From assembly GCA_022264855.1 (NCBI GenBank), contig JABYQU010000024.1, forward strand, positions 426,658 to 490,657: 64,000 nt of DNA, written 5' to 3'. The notes under the pieces were generated by a model. It was not told where the DNA came from. It was given only the letters and a program-made list of their open reading frames with translations, and made no database searches. The DNA comes from Lenzites betulinus. Its lineage: Eukaryota; Basidiomycota; Agaricomycetes; Polyporales; Polyporaceae. The position numbers were made by a program, and so were the translations under genes. The first letter of the stretch is position 1; the number at the start of each line of letters is the position of its first letter. Of the stretch, positions 47,291-59,035 are shown piece after piece.

Positions 47291-50200
47291 ATGAAATTCC
47301 ATCCTGTGAGTTCTCCGTCGCGCCGCGCCCGCTTGGCTCGTCTGATATGCTCTCAGTTTGAAGTTTCCATCCCCCACATTGCCTATGCGGCGTTGGGGGG
47401 CTTTGTAGTCTTGGTGAGCACCTTTTCACCTTCTCACCGCATCGCTTCGCGCCAGCTCTCAACGCTTTCTACAGTTTGGAATGTTCTCGCTCTTCATCCG
47501 TGAAAAGGTACGTCGTGCATACGGTGCTGACAAACGTTACCGGAGCTGAGCGAGCGCAGCTTTACATAGGAGAAGCCATTTGGGCCTTTCTCTTCGGAGT
47601 GGTCATAGGTATGCCAAGCCTCGCTCCACGAGCCAAGCTCCCTGCTGACCTCCCCAGGACCATATGGCGCCAACATATTCGACCCAAGAGGGTGGGGTGG
47701 CAGCGACCGAGAAGTCCTCAACACTATCACACTAGAAGTTACCCGCGTCGTACTAGCCATCGGCGTGTTCGCCATCGGAGTTGAGCTACCCAAGGCGTAC
47801 ATGGCAAAACATTGGAAGAGTTTGCTCTTTCTGCTCGGTCCTGTCATGACATGGGTACGTGGAGTTTCCAGCCGCTTCTCGGACCGATTTCCTAACATGG
47901 TACACAGGGCTGGTTTGTGTCCGGTGCATTGATATATGCACTCATCCCCGGACTCAACTTCCTTTCATCTTTGGCGGTTGCGGCCTGCCTCACCCCAACA
48001 GATCCTATCCTTGCGGCCGCAGTCGTCGGTGGAAAGTACGCAGACAAGCACGTTCCGGCGCATCTCCGCCACCTGCTTGCGGCGGAGAGTGGATGCAACG
48101 ACGGGGCCGCGTTCCCCTTCCTCTTCCTCGCCCTCTACCTCATCATCGACACCTCGACCGGTCGGGCAGTGTCCGATTGGTTCGTGCTTCTGTGGCTATG
48201 TGCGCATGCTATCTCCGTCTACTATATGCGCGCTATATATGCTAATGCCTCAAATGCTTACAGACCAGGTTGTAGTGGGCATCATCTTCGGCGCGTTGAT
48301 AGGGTTCGGTTTCCGACACCTCATGAAATTTTGCGAGCACAAGGACCTCATCGACCGTCAATCATACGTGGCCCAATATGTTTCACTCGCCATTCTCACT
48401 ATCGGGGCGACCACCCTCCTCGGCTCGGATGACCTACTAGCCGCATTCTCGTGCGGAACCGCGTTCGCATGGGACGGTTTCTTCAATAGACAAACAGAAG
48501 AGTCCGTATTCTCGTCCGTTATCGACTTACTCTTCAACATTGCGGCGTTCGTCTTCGTGGGCGCCTGGATGCCTTTCAGCGACTTCTCAAACCCAAACCT
48601 GACGCTCTCTGTGTGGCGGCTCATTGTCATCGGAATCCTCGTGATGCTCCTCCGGCGGCTCCCCATAGTCATCGCGTTATACAGGTGGATCCCCGACATT
48701 AAAACGTTTCGCGAGGCCATCTTCAGCGGCCACTTTGGGCCCATGGGCATCGGTGCGTGTTGCTAATTCACCCCGGATGCGGAAGACAGGCTGACATCCC
48801 GGACCTAATTTTGCGCACTCCAGGCGCCGTCTTCATTTCCACACTCGCCGCCGAACAGCTACCCACGCCGCACTCGCCCCCCGAGGGCCAGACAGAGCTC
48901 CTCGCAGCGTCTATCCAGCCTATTGTCGCGTTCATGGTGCTGTGTTCGATCGCCGTGCACGGCCTTTCGATTCCTTTCTTCACCTTCGGCCGGCGCGTGC
49001 ACTCCGTATCCCGCACCTGGTCGCGGCACAACACGCTCGAGACGCACAACTCCCGCCGGCGCACGATCCTACCCGAGTGGACGACGCAGATCCGCCACGT
49101 GCAGCCAGGCGAGGAGATCGTCATCAACCGGGACGAGCGCGAAGACAGTCTCACGCCCGTCGCCGGCACGTCGTCCGAGGAGGAGAAGCACGCGGAAGAC
49201 TCCCCGCGTGGGTCGGCGGCGGTCACGATGGCGGAGAAGGAGGATAACCCGCCCGACGGGACGGAGACGTACCAGGAGTGGCGCGAAGGCCAGCACAAGG
49301 TCATAGAGCGGCGCGAGGGCCCTGGAATGGAGGTCAGTGTTTCCCCCTTAGCCCCGCGCGCAGTAGAACGAGACACTGAGCGCCCGTGCGCGGTTTACAG
49401 GTGGAAGTCGAGGTGCAGCGGAATGCGTACGGCCCTTCAGAGACAATAACGGACAGGGTCCGTGTTGCGGAGGACGCGTCCGCGAAAATCATAGGGGACA
49501 TCCGTGACAGGATCCGGCATGCGCCCTCGGACGTCGAGGAGATCCTCGGACAGGCCGAACGGAGCGTGGTGCGCGAGGCGCACGAGGTCGGCGAAAAGAC
49601 GCGGGAAGCAGGCGAGGCCGCGATCCGTGCGCTGAGTCCGCAGACGTCCCCCGCGAAGCGCAGCCAGAAAGCGGAGCGAGATGCCGAGCAGCACGAAGGC
49701 GCGGGGAGCGAGGACGACGAGGGGTGGATGTCCGACCAGAGTGGCGGGCCCTCAGCCAAGGGCACGGCGGGCGCGACAGGCAAGGGAGGGCGCTCCAAGA
49801 TGCCTAAGCTGAAGATTCCGAAGCCCAAGGTCTCCGCCTCTCGCCCGGTGGGCAGCAGCGGCGGGCGCAAACGCTCCATGCGCCGTGGTCTGCTCGGGCA
49901 ACGGCCACAGGTCATCCAGCGATCCCAGAGCGAAGACCTCGCCGCGCACCGCCAGCCAGTGCCTGAGGCGGACGAGGAGGGCGCGTCCGCGTCCGGCTCC
50001 GGGTCAGGCACGCAAACGCCCGACGAGAGCCGCGGACGGAGCTCGGCGATGCGCCCACCGCCGGGCGCGCGACACGGCTCCGGCGTGCACACCCCGCGGC
50101 ACATGCGCATCGATTCCATTCGCTCGGCGACGCAGAGCAGGGAGATGTCGCCCGCACGGTCGGTGCGCTTCGCAGACGAACCAGACCGCAGCGGGTACGC

Positions 50201-50360
50201 GACGCCGCGCATCCTCTCCCCGACGAGCCCGTCGACGCCCGCGCATGTCAGCGAGGCGGAGACGGAGCCGGAGCCGGAGGGTGGCGTGCAGGAGGACGAC
50301 TCGCCGCGAAGCCAGGTGCGGTTCAGCTTGCCGTCGGGGCAGGAGGTGCGCCAGTCGTGA
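47291..50360 (+). CDS. NHA1: Plasma-membrane Na+/H+ antiporter, Nha1 type
   Basis: Nine exons give about 865 residues, starting with a 5-codon exon (MKFHP). The first 440 residues hold about 12 membrane helices with the fungal Nha1/Sod2 signatures: GEAIWAFLFGVVIGPYGA, LNTITLEVTRVVLAIGVFA, ACLTPTDPILAAAVVGGKYA and LLAAESGCNDGAAFPFLFLA, which includes the NDG aspartate expected in ion binding. FVFVGAWMPF and GPMGIGAVFISTLAAEQL complete the transport core. The remaining 420 residues are a hydrophilic Ser/Glu/Lys-rich cytoplasmic tail, as in yeast Nha1, where the tail senses osmotic stress. The protein should export Na+/K+ in exchange for H+. A GTCAGT donor near 49334 separates the last exon. Confidence 0.92.
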
Positions 50361-50958
50361 TACACGCGCGAAAGAGCTAGCTGCTAGAGGGTCACGTTGC
50401 CGCGGGGCGCGACGCGACGGTGAGATATGTGGTGGGTGTGTTCGCACACCGTTAGACGGACGATGCCATGGCCGCACGCTGGGATCGCGGACGCTGTAAA
50501 ATAATACCTCCATCGATGGGGGTGCCTCTCCACCTAATGTCTTCTGTCCTTGTATTATCGTCTTTCTTCCTTCATGTCCGTTCGTCCATATCTGTCCCGC
50601 TTGTGTCGTTCTGTTCGTCCAGTCTTGCTTTCCCCAGTTCCCGCCGCTGTTCGCGATTCCCCGCATGTACCCAGTGTATCCCCTACATAGTGTATAGGCC
50701 CGCATCTGCATCCGTCCGCGCTCATTCTATCACCCATACACATCCATGGTTATCCGCATCATTTGCATGGCATCTGCAATATATGAATATCTATCCTGCA
50801 CCTCCAGCTTAGGCTCTACAGCTATCATCATAACCGCGAACGGCCGCGAACGACAAACATCAAATGGATAACAACACTGTAGCTGGGCGAGGCTGCGACC
50901 TGTCTCGAACTCAATCCAGCCCGCCACTCCGCAGACCCTCAAATTGAGATAGTGAGAT
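50361..50958. other. Convergent intergenic region
   Basis: 3' flanks of the antiporter and the amine oxidase. C/T-rich; no gene seen. Confidence 0.4.
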
Positions 50959-53191
50959 TCACTCAAGCTTACGCCCCGCGGCCTTGGCCTTGGCGGCATC
51001 CGCAGCTCCACCCTGTGCCTGTACCCCGCCTTCGCCCCCGCCCCCGATATGCCGCAGATCGCACCCGCACGCGCTGAAAGCGGCGCGCAGGAGCGCCAAG
51101 GCGCACACCACGAGCACGCCGAGCAGACGCGGCGTGTGAGACGCCTCGAGCAGCGCGAACGTGCGCGCGAGCCAGACCGCGCTGGGGGCGGGGCGGCGGT
51201 CGGCGTCTGCGATTGGGAAGGGGAGGCGCGCGGAGGGGGTCGCGGAGGAGGGAGAGGGAGAGAGGACGGCGGCAGCGGCGCGGAGGCCAGATGTGAAGCC
51301 ATCTTCGTGGAAGCCGTACTTGAGCCATGCGCCGGCGTAGGAGATCCCGCGCGTGCGCTGGATGGAGGGGAGCTCGGATTGGGCGCGGATCGCCTGTGGG
51401 GGGTTGGAACGTTAACGGTCAGCGGAGAGAGGGAGGCGGGATGAGAGCAGGCTGGACGGACCTCTAGGCTTAGAATGGGATGGTCGTACTTGTACCGGCC
51501 CATCACGAGCTCGGGCGCCGGGTCGAAAGGCGGGTTGAGTGTGACGAGGACGGTACCATGCTTTTCGGGCGAGAGGTGTTGCAGCTCGTTCATCCAGTCT
51601 GTTGCATACGGAATCAGAGGGTAAACACAGTCGATGAGAGTACTGTGACTGACATGTGCTGTGGGAGGTCTGTCAGAACGTCCGTGTATAGGAACACAAT
51701 GCGCAGAAAGCAGGCTTACAGAGACACTTGGTTGATATTTGGGAGGTACCGGCCCGCACTATCCCTCACGGACGTCGTCAGGTAGTTCCAGCAGGACCAG
51801 GCAAGCCGCGACACAGGCATGAGCTGACCAAGCGAGGTTCGCGTCAGCCTTAACATTGTCTGAGTGCGTTGAAGAAGTAAGGACGCACACGCTCATCACA
51901 ATGTAACACCGCTTCGTTTCTATTCCATCCGAATGTACGCAAGATGCGGGACTCTTCGGTGGTCATACCACCGCCCGCTTCCAGGATCCCAACGGTAGTG
52001 TCGGTATGGCAGGCGAGAATAACATGGTCGAATGTGAGTGTTTCCCCCGCAGCTGTGGTTAGCTCCACGCTATGTGCCTTGCCCAAGTCACTGGACATCG
52101 GGATGGACTTGATCGCGCGTATGGGTGTGGACAGGTGTAACTGTGACGTAGGCAGCTTGGAGAGGATCTTTTCCACATACGTCCGGCTAGGGATGCTGTC
52201 GTCACGCATGGGGAAAACGATTAGCGTTCAATGTGCTTACCTCCCGCCTCGAAGTGTGAGCCAGGACGGCTTGCCGGTAATTTGTAGCAGATGGTGGTTG
52301 TACATGAACTGGATCTATAGGCAATGATGATCAGCCATTACCAAGAACACTACATGCTTCGGCCTACCAATGTTCGTGCCGGGAAGTCCAATGCGCACTT
52401 GTCCGGAGGTGTACTCCAAATAGCGGCCGTCATGGGCTGAGAAGTGTCAGTGTCAGTCATGCGAGGGCTGCTTAAATCAGGAAAAGCTTACAATTAGGTA
52501 GTTGTCGCGGAACGAGTCAGAGTATGCGTTTTGCTCGAGGTATTCTCCAATGGAGATTTCTTCCTCTTGCACGCCTTCACGTTCGAGCTCTAGCAGGAGC
52601 TTTTGTGCGCTAGCGTTGAAACGCAGCACGTCGTAAATCAGCCGCCACATGTTTGGGTCGAGGAGGCGCGAAGGCTGGCAAAAAATTGTCCTCAGGTTGT
52701 CTCCCGCCCACTCGAACACGCCCATGTCCCGCGAGACAGCGAACGTCATCTCGGTCGGGAGGATGCGTTCTGCGAGGTCCGGATACATGTTGAGGAAGTT
52801 GATGAAGTTGGGGTAAGTGCTGGGGTTGAACACAATCTACGCATGTTCAATGTTCACATGGGCTACGATTTCTACACTTAAACAAGATGTCTTTGGACTT
52901 ACGAATCCGCTGTGAGTGCGGCGCGTGAGTGCACAAAACTAGGAAGCGCACGAGGTTCTGAGCTTACGTGTCAACCTCGGTGGGCTCTTTCCCGGGACGA
53001 GCATAAGTGACTGTATTTGCATGTCCACCAGGGCGAGAATCTGCCTCGAACAAGTGGACTTCATGGTCTGTGTGCTCATTGAGAAGCTGGAAGAGACAGA
53101 GTGAGTAACGAACTCCGAAACATACGGATCACGGAAATACCCATGTCGCGCTGAGGCTAGAGACGCCCGAGCCAACTACTGCTATTTTCAT
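50959..53191 (-). CDS. FAD-dependent amine oxidase-like protein
   Basis: The start at 53191 opens a dinucleotide-binding fold (IAVVGSGVSSLSATW, then HEVHLFEADSRPGGHANT). A 7 nt micro-exon (52919-52913, GF) joins to IVFNPSTYPNFINFLN; further exons read MTFAVSRDMGVFEWAG, IQFMYNHHLLQITGKPSWLT, VELTTAAGETLTFDHVILAC, NEAVLHCDE, RLAWSCWNYLTTS, then HGTVLVTLNPPFDPAPE and ISYAGAWLKYGFHEDGFTSG. The C-terminus has one hydrophobic segment before a Lys-rich end, about 560 residues in all. This is the fungal/bacterial NAD(P)-binding amine-oxidase family often encoded with Cfa-type methyltransferases; its fungal substrate is unknown. Boundaries of the middle exons are less certain than those at the ends. 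Confidence 0.82.
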
Positions 53192-53586
53192 TGTGTGAAT
53201 TTGTATAGTGCGAGTTCACGAGATACGACACGACGTCGAGGAACAGTGAGTGGAGAGAGGGAGAGAGGCGAGACCACTGCGAGAGTGCAGCCGGTCGTCG
53301 TGAGCGACTGCGTGAGAGGCGTTGCGTTAGCAGTTGGCATAGAGCCCATTTGCTACGATCTGAATCCATACCCGTGGCTCTGGATCTCCCGCCACCCACG
53401 CGCGGGCGCGATCCCCTCCCTCCGATGCAGGCAACGGTCGTATCGCTCACTTGATATTCCTTGAAAGACGGAGACTAGTAGTGTGTGACGGCTGAGTACC
53501 TCGTGAGGATACCGTACACCTCGCGTACATACGATGGTAAGCAATACACTCCGAGCCCTCAGCTATATGTGGGACTTTGTCGTCAT
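53192..53586. other. Intergenic, nothing recognised
   Basis: 5' flank of the amine oxidase and 3' flank of the P450. Confidence 0.4.
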
Positions 53587-54670
53587 TTAATCAGAATCAT
53601 TGTGAGCCAGGATCTTTTCCTTAAGATTCGCAACGCGCGGTTTGAAGCGCACGGCGAACGGGAACGGGTGCGCCATCGCGCCGTCCTTTATGGCCATAGT
53701 GTCGATCGGATGCGCTGGGTCCTCCGATATTTCGAACGCCCACAAGGTCAACACCGTACTGATGAACACCGAGCTAGGATAAACGAATTAATATCGCACA
53801 TCCTTTGGGACACCTACGTGGAAATGGACAAACCGATCGGCCACATGCATGCCTGGACACATTCTGCGAACACGGTGAGCACAGCTGTCAACTTGACCTG
53901 AGGCGCCCCAGGATAAACGTACCTTCGTCCGAAGCCCCAGTTGAAGAACTTGAGGTCCTCTTTCATTTTGCCTTTTTCATTCAGCCAGCGGCTCGGTCTG
54001 AATGCTTCCGGGTCGGGGTAGACGTCAGGGTCTCGTGCAATAGCCCTAGACAGAATCAGTCAGTTCTTCAAGCCGTAACTCCTCAGTCAAAATGCTCACC
54101 AGTGGCACGCAATAACCTCTGTCCCGGCAGGAATGACGTAATCTTTCTACACATTCCTATGAGCACTTCTAAGTTCATAGGTGCAATACCGCATCCGTAC
54201 CCAGAACACATCCTTTGTCGCTCTATGAGCAAAGCCTGCCAATATGAGCCCTGGTTAATTCCTGTGCAACCGTCAAGGTCTTGGATGCCGACGCACCTAT
54301 AGGCGTGACAGGCCGCCACCTGTACATCTCCTGCACGAAGGCACACACCTCTGGGAGGTTCTCCTGGTCAGCAAACGTAGGTACTGCGTGAATGTATAAG
54401 CGTATCAATCCTTGGATATTTGGGAGCTTTGCCTTACACCGATCGCGGCCCACAACAGCGTCGAGTTGTGCTTGAACCTTTGCTTGCAGCTCCGGGTGAC
54501 GAGCAGCTGCCATGATCATCACTGGCAGCACTCCGGCGGTCTACGCGAATCACGTATTAGCCTGCGGTACAATGTCGAATGACATACGAATATCATACAG
54601 TGTCAGATCCAGCACCAAACATGGACCCTGCGAGATACGCCAGCTCGTCGTCTGTCAGGTTGACCTCCAT

Positions 54671-56269
54671 CAGGAAACACCTTATTTGGCTGTTGCACCC
54701 AGCGAAACTTCATTGTCCACCGTAGTACCCGTAGCACTCTGTAGGATGCCCAGTTAATATAGTCATTTGTTGTATCCCATAGAGTATCCCGGCGGTTTAT
54801 TGTGCATTAAACCCTACCATGTCCCGGTGAATGTAGATAATGCATCCTTTCGACCTTGTTGTACTGCCAGTATATCCCAATATTCTGGGATATATCAAAC
54901 AGCGTCCTTGTGCTGCCCCAGCGCCGTGTAGGTAAGTCTGACCGGAATATGTCGACAAGCGCTTATTTGGAAGTTTGGGCGCTTCATACTTCAAACTTCA
55001 AACTTGGCTGGACTTTTCGGCGCTTCGCACTCTCTCTTCTGCCACGTCACTCCTCTGCCAACTCTCTCTGCCGTGGCTAGCTCTCTTCCTTCATGTCTCT
55101 CCTTGATCATGGCCCTTCCTTCATCTCTCTCCTCATGGCCCTCCAGGTCGCCAACAATCACCGCAAACACCTAGGGTCAGGTGGATCTGCTAGGGCTGGC
55201 AGTACGCGCTCTCGTCCCAGCTGTGTTTCCCCTCGCGCCGGCAGCCGATGACGACCTACTTCGTGCCGACGGCCCACGCGAGCGTGAGGACCGCCTGCAC
55301 CCCGAAGGTGAGCACAAACCATCACGACGAGCCCAAAGAGGATGAAGATCTCGCGGGGGCCGTCCCGGAAGAGGTGCAGGTGTGGGAGGGGCATGCGCAG
55401 TTGGTTCAGGATCTGCGTGCTAACGACAGCGCCGTTTGACTAGTAGCCCACAGTGAGTACTGCGACGGCAACGTTTATGAACACGAGCATATGGGAAAAC
55501 GAAGAAGGATGCGCGGCACTCGTGGATCGCGTGCCCAAACGGTGTCGTCGTCAGTGTGCCGTCGTCTGCATCCACCCCGCCCTTCTTGAAGCACACGGCC
55601 TCGCCCGCCTCGTTCCCCATCCACACCGAGCCGCGCTTGCCCACGGTCGTCTCCGGGAGGAGCACGACGCGGTCCGCGACCATCGCCCCGGCGCCCAGCA
55701 CGATCCGCCTGCTGCCGCTGCCGTCCGTCTTGAATAGCTCCGAGTGCGGCCCAAACACGACGTTGTCGTTGACCTTGAGCAGCTCCGGATCGGGACAGTG
55801 CACGCCCAAGTCGGGCCAGTAAACGCGCCGGCCGACCTTGTCGCCCATGCAGCTAGATGACCTCGTAGTGTGAGCCGACGATGTTGTATGCGCGTCCTGG
55901 CTGAGGAGGCTCTCATTGATGTACTGCCAGAGGAGTGCGAGGTGCGACGTGTCCACCGCGGCGCCTGCGCGGTTGAGGTCCATTGCCAGTATTGTCCCGT
56001 CTCCCATGTCCAAGTCTACTACTGCTTGTGATATTTACTTGTATGTATATGTCTGCTATATAATAATATCTATGTTTGGGGATATGAATCCCGCTGGTGT
56101 GCGCATATAAATCAAATTGTGACTGTAGAACGTCTGTCTATGGGCATTTATGTAGTACTATATGGTGCTACAGATCTGCCACCAGAGCTCTGTGGAGGGG
56201 GGGGTGGCAATGGGGCTATAAGCTGTATATAGCGGCTGTAGCACACTATTGCAACTACAGGTTTTCCTG
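54671..56269. mobile_element. 1599 bp DNA transposon carrying a captured gene fragment
   Basis: The element begins CAGGAAACACC and ends GGTTTTCCTG, short imperfect terminal inverted repeats, flanked on both sides by AT, consistent with a 2 bp target duplication. Removing it joins the P450 reading frame in register at ERQED...LTDDELAYL. Subterminal GTAGCAC motifs occur near both ends. No transposase is encoded. Most of the interior (55180-56013, minus) is a fragment of a host gene described separately. Superfamily not assigned. Confidence 0.78.
55180..56013 (-). pseudogene. Captured C-terminal fragment of an adenylate-forming (acetyl-CoA-synthetase-like) enzyme
   Basis: Minus-strand reading starts MDMGDGTILAMDLNRAGAA and ALLWQYINESLL, then MGDKVGRRVYWPDLG, DPELLKVNDNVVFGPHSE, VLGAGAMVADRVVLLPETTV and GSVWMGNEAGEAVCF, matching the left-handed beta-helix (hexapeptide repeat) C-terminal region of large basidiomycete AMP-binding/acetyl-CoA-synthetase-like proteins. 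Similarity continues through FFVFPYARV and then, with frame changes, to LTLAWAVGTK. In-frame TAG codons replace conserved residues after AVGTK and after ESAYCQP. The AMP-binding and carrier domains are absent. It is a non-functional fragment carried by the surrounding transposon. Confidence 0.72.
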
Positions 56270-57468
56270 ATGTCTTCCTGCCGCTCGAGAATCGATGTCG
56301 CAAAACATGGGGGGCAGTCATTCTTCGCCTGGATCCAGCAACACATCTCAGCGACGGGGTAACAGGAATGACTTGAGAGAGACTGACCTGACGCGTCTTC
56401 ACGCTCTGCAGCTGTCTACGGTACAACGCCAGCTCCTCGCGATGAAAGCGCCGAAGTTCGGAGGTGAAAAAGGGGATGTACTTGAGGAACGGGTAGATGT
56501 CGACGAGATACGCCCCGGGGAGCACTGCCTTGCCCAAGCGGGATAGGCCCAGGTTGATTTGCTTCACCTCCGGATCGGAGTAGGAGGCAGTGGGGGTCGT
56601 CTTCCCGTACGTGATCGACATAATAACGCTTGCGGCAAATCTGTTATCCCCCCCGCTTAGTACTAGTGGAAGTATGAGTTATACTCCGTAGAGTGTGTCG
56701 CACCCTTTGGCATGATTCAAGAAATCGGCCGGCTCGTCAAGGATGTCAATGACAAAGTTCCGGGCGTTCTGCATCTGCATATACTCATACCGGGTGGCGA
56801 TCTGGGGCTGCAACGCTGCATGTAGGAGACTGTTCACTCGACATTAGATTACATTCGCGCAAGTCATTGAAAATAGCCCACTGCGTGCATACCTTCTATA
56901 TTTCTTCAACCGGTTTCCGGCGCCGATGATGAGAATTCGCATCCCATTGGATAGCAGCTCCCCTGCAGCTACCGCCCTCGGACGGTCGGCGAGGTTATGC
57001 GACTGTTTAACCATGATATCCGCCGCAGCCTGCCAACAACATCTATCAGTGCCTATGGGACAACATCGAACAACTGTATACGCGCACCTCATACCGTGTG
57101 ATCACGCACAGGCGCCGTGAGCCATACCGCAGCGTATACACAGGGCCATATGTCTCTGCGAGGCGTGTATATTGTAGGTGAGGACTTTGTCGGTCGCGGT
57201 CAGTACATTCTGCAATGGCGGTGTGAGATTGCGGCACTCACTATGTAGCTGGAGGTGCGTTCCCAAACAGCCAATGCCCAGGGGGACTAGGCGGAAGCCG
57301 GTCGCGCTCCTGTTCCCACCGCACACCTCGCGCGGCGAGATAACACAGCGCGACGATCGCCCCGAGGATGGGCCAGTAGTTGAGGACCTGCAATAGCGAC
57401 GGCGCCGACACCGCGCCCAAGTCGAGAAGCTCCAGCATGGTGAGAAGCTTTAAGAAGTACAACTTCAT

Positions 57469-59035
57469 CCGAAGGACGTGGTTGGTGCACGTATATATAC
57501 TGTTTCACACGCAAAGCGATACCAAGACGTGCGCTCATGGCTCCTGTGATGATCAGCTTAATGCAAGCGATACGTTGTGCATGTTGGTCGTTTACGTTGT
57601 AGAGCCGGTGCAATATCAAATCGCGCACGGTGGCAGAGCTGCACCCTCCAACTCGGACTCACCGGTACCTTCCGCACCACCCCGAGTCGACCGGCGCATT
57701 GCACGTCTTCCTGGCCCGGGTGTAGCTGCAAGAAGCTGCAGGGCCGATACTGCCTGCGCATGCATGCAAGCCGCTCGCCTCTCGTGTTCGCCCCACCTTC
57801 GATCCGGTCCATGCTGGATCCAAGCCGGGTAACCGCATCTGCGACCTGTTCCACTACCCGCTATCTCGCTCGTACGCGCTTCCTGACTCACAAGTTACGT
57901 CTCTGACTCCAAAGTTCAAGATATTCATACAGTCAGCCGCTCAACCCATGCAGCGCCGTGCAGAGCATAGGTGCCGGGAAAACCGACGCTACAATGTAGC
58001 AAAGTCACGTTGATAATTATGCGCGAGATACTATATTTATGACCTACCATGGCCTGTGTGCGCATAGAGACGCCGCAGAACTGAAGGTGAGTTCTGAACA
58101 TAAGTGTTGGTAGTAGCACGGCAGACGAGTCCCCAGGGGCCAGATGGGACAGCGTTTCTGTTGAGAATGATCGATGGATCATTCGGCATATCACGTGCAC
58201 CCGGGTTTGACAAATATTGAGGCCTGAGGTTTCTAGCGCTGTGTCTTTCCACAAACAGCCGAGAAAGCTCGCGCGGCTCGATGCTGGCCATCTAATATCG
58301 TACCCTGACAGCGACGAACCCAGGATCATTCTCAGCGGGTGCGCGTACTACTGCAGAGCCAACACCTCCATGTGGTGGCAGCGCCCGGAGAGCGCCGCCC
58401 TGCACCGCTTCCCCGTTACGCGTTTGCTGATGTGGAGACTAGCACCCGCATTCCTGGACCCACTCAGACCTACTCAGACCCACTCGCGCTCGCGCCCGCA
58501 TTTACCCGCTCGCGCTCGCATCCGTGCCCGCGCCCCGCGCTGCTGATGTCCCTGCTCGAAGAGTACTTGGAAGCTCCCGGCAGAGTGCGGGGGTGTGCGC
58601 CGTGCGGGTACAGTGTACAGCGGCGTACACACCCGACAATCTACTGCGCGAACGCAACTTAGGGAGGTAACACACTGGTGACACTAACAGTCAAGGTGCG
58701 GCGGTCATCAGAGACATCGTACTGACTCTCGTCGCCCGGCCTGCACTCGTCGACTTGGATGCTCTTCTCCGGCCTCCGCCCAGCGTCGACGCGTCTATGC
58801 CCTTGTCTGGCTGCCACTCATTATCCGTCGGCTCAAAGCTCTCCGTGTTGATCGCTGAGGGGACAATCCGGGTGCAGTGGAAGAAATATGTCGGCAGTGA
58901 GTGGGCGAGGGGGTTTATATACGGCCAGAAACGAACGCAGACAGTCATTGCCAGCTGCCACACGCCGTTCAACCTATACTCTCTCATCGTCCCCGACACA
59001 CAACTACAAGCATTCTCTCTTCCTGATAATCGGAC
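57469..59035. other. 1.57 kb without a supported gene
   Basis: P450 5' flank and p-aminobenzoate synthase 5' flank. A C/G-rich low-complexity stretch lies near 58450-58540 (repeated CTCGCGC). Minus-strand frames around 58691-59119 overlap the start of the synthase and are unrecognised. Confidence 0.4.

Larger units (their letters stand above)
53587..57468 (-). pseudogene. Cytochrome P450, interrupted by a transposon
   Basis: The 5' exons are 57468-57242, 57184-57088, 57029-56893, 56829-56704, 56640-56388 and 56328 to the element. They encode a membrane anchor, a Pro-rich hinge (LPPSPPGHWLFGN), TYGPVYTLRYGSRRL, ADRPRAVAAGELL and FAASVIMSITYGKTTPT. The 3' exons after the insertion restart at 54670 with the I-helix (DDELAYLAGSMFGAGSDT), then MIMAAARHPELQAKVQAQLD, the ExxR helix (CAFVQEMYRWRPVTP), the haem region FNWGFGRR...CPG with its cysteine ligand, and LWAFEISEDP. 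All catalytic motifs are present in frame on both sides, so the 1599 bp element at 54671-56269 is the only lesion seen. Substrate class not assigned. Confidence 0.85.

Noticed and set aside
49885..50499. 204-codon Arg-rich frame
   Set aside because: Alternative-frame shadow of the Ser/Arg-rich tail of the antiporter.
55158..55394. 78-codon minus-strand frame as an independent gene
   Set aside because: It is part of the captured, frame-shifted enzyme fragment in the transposon.
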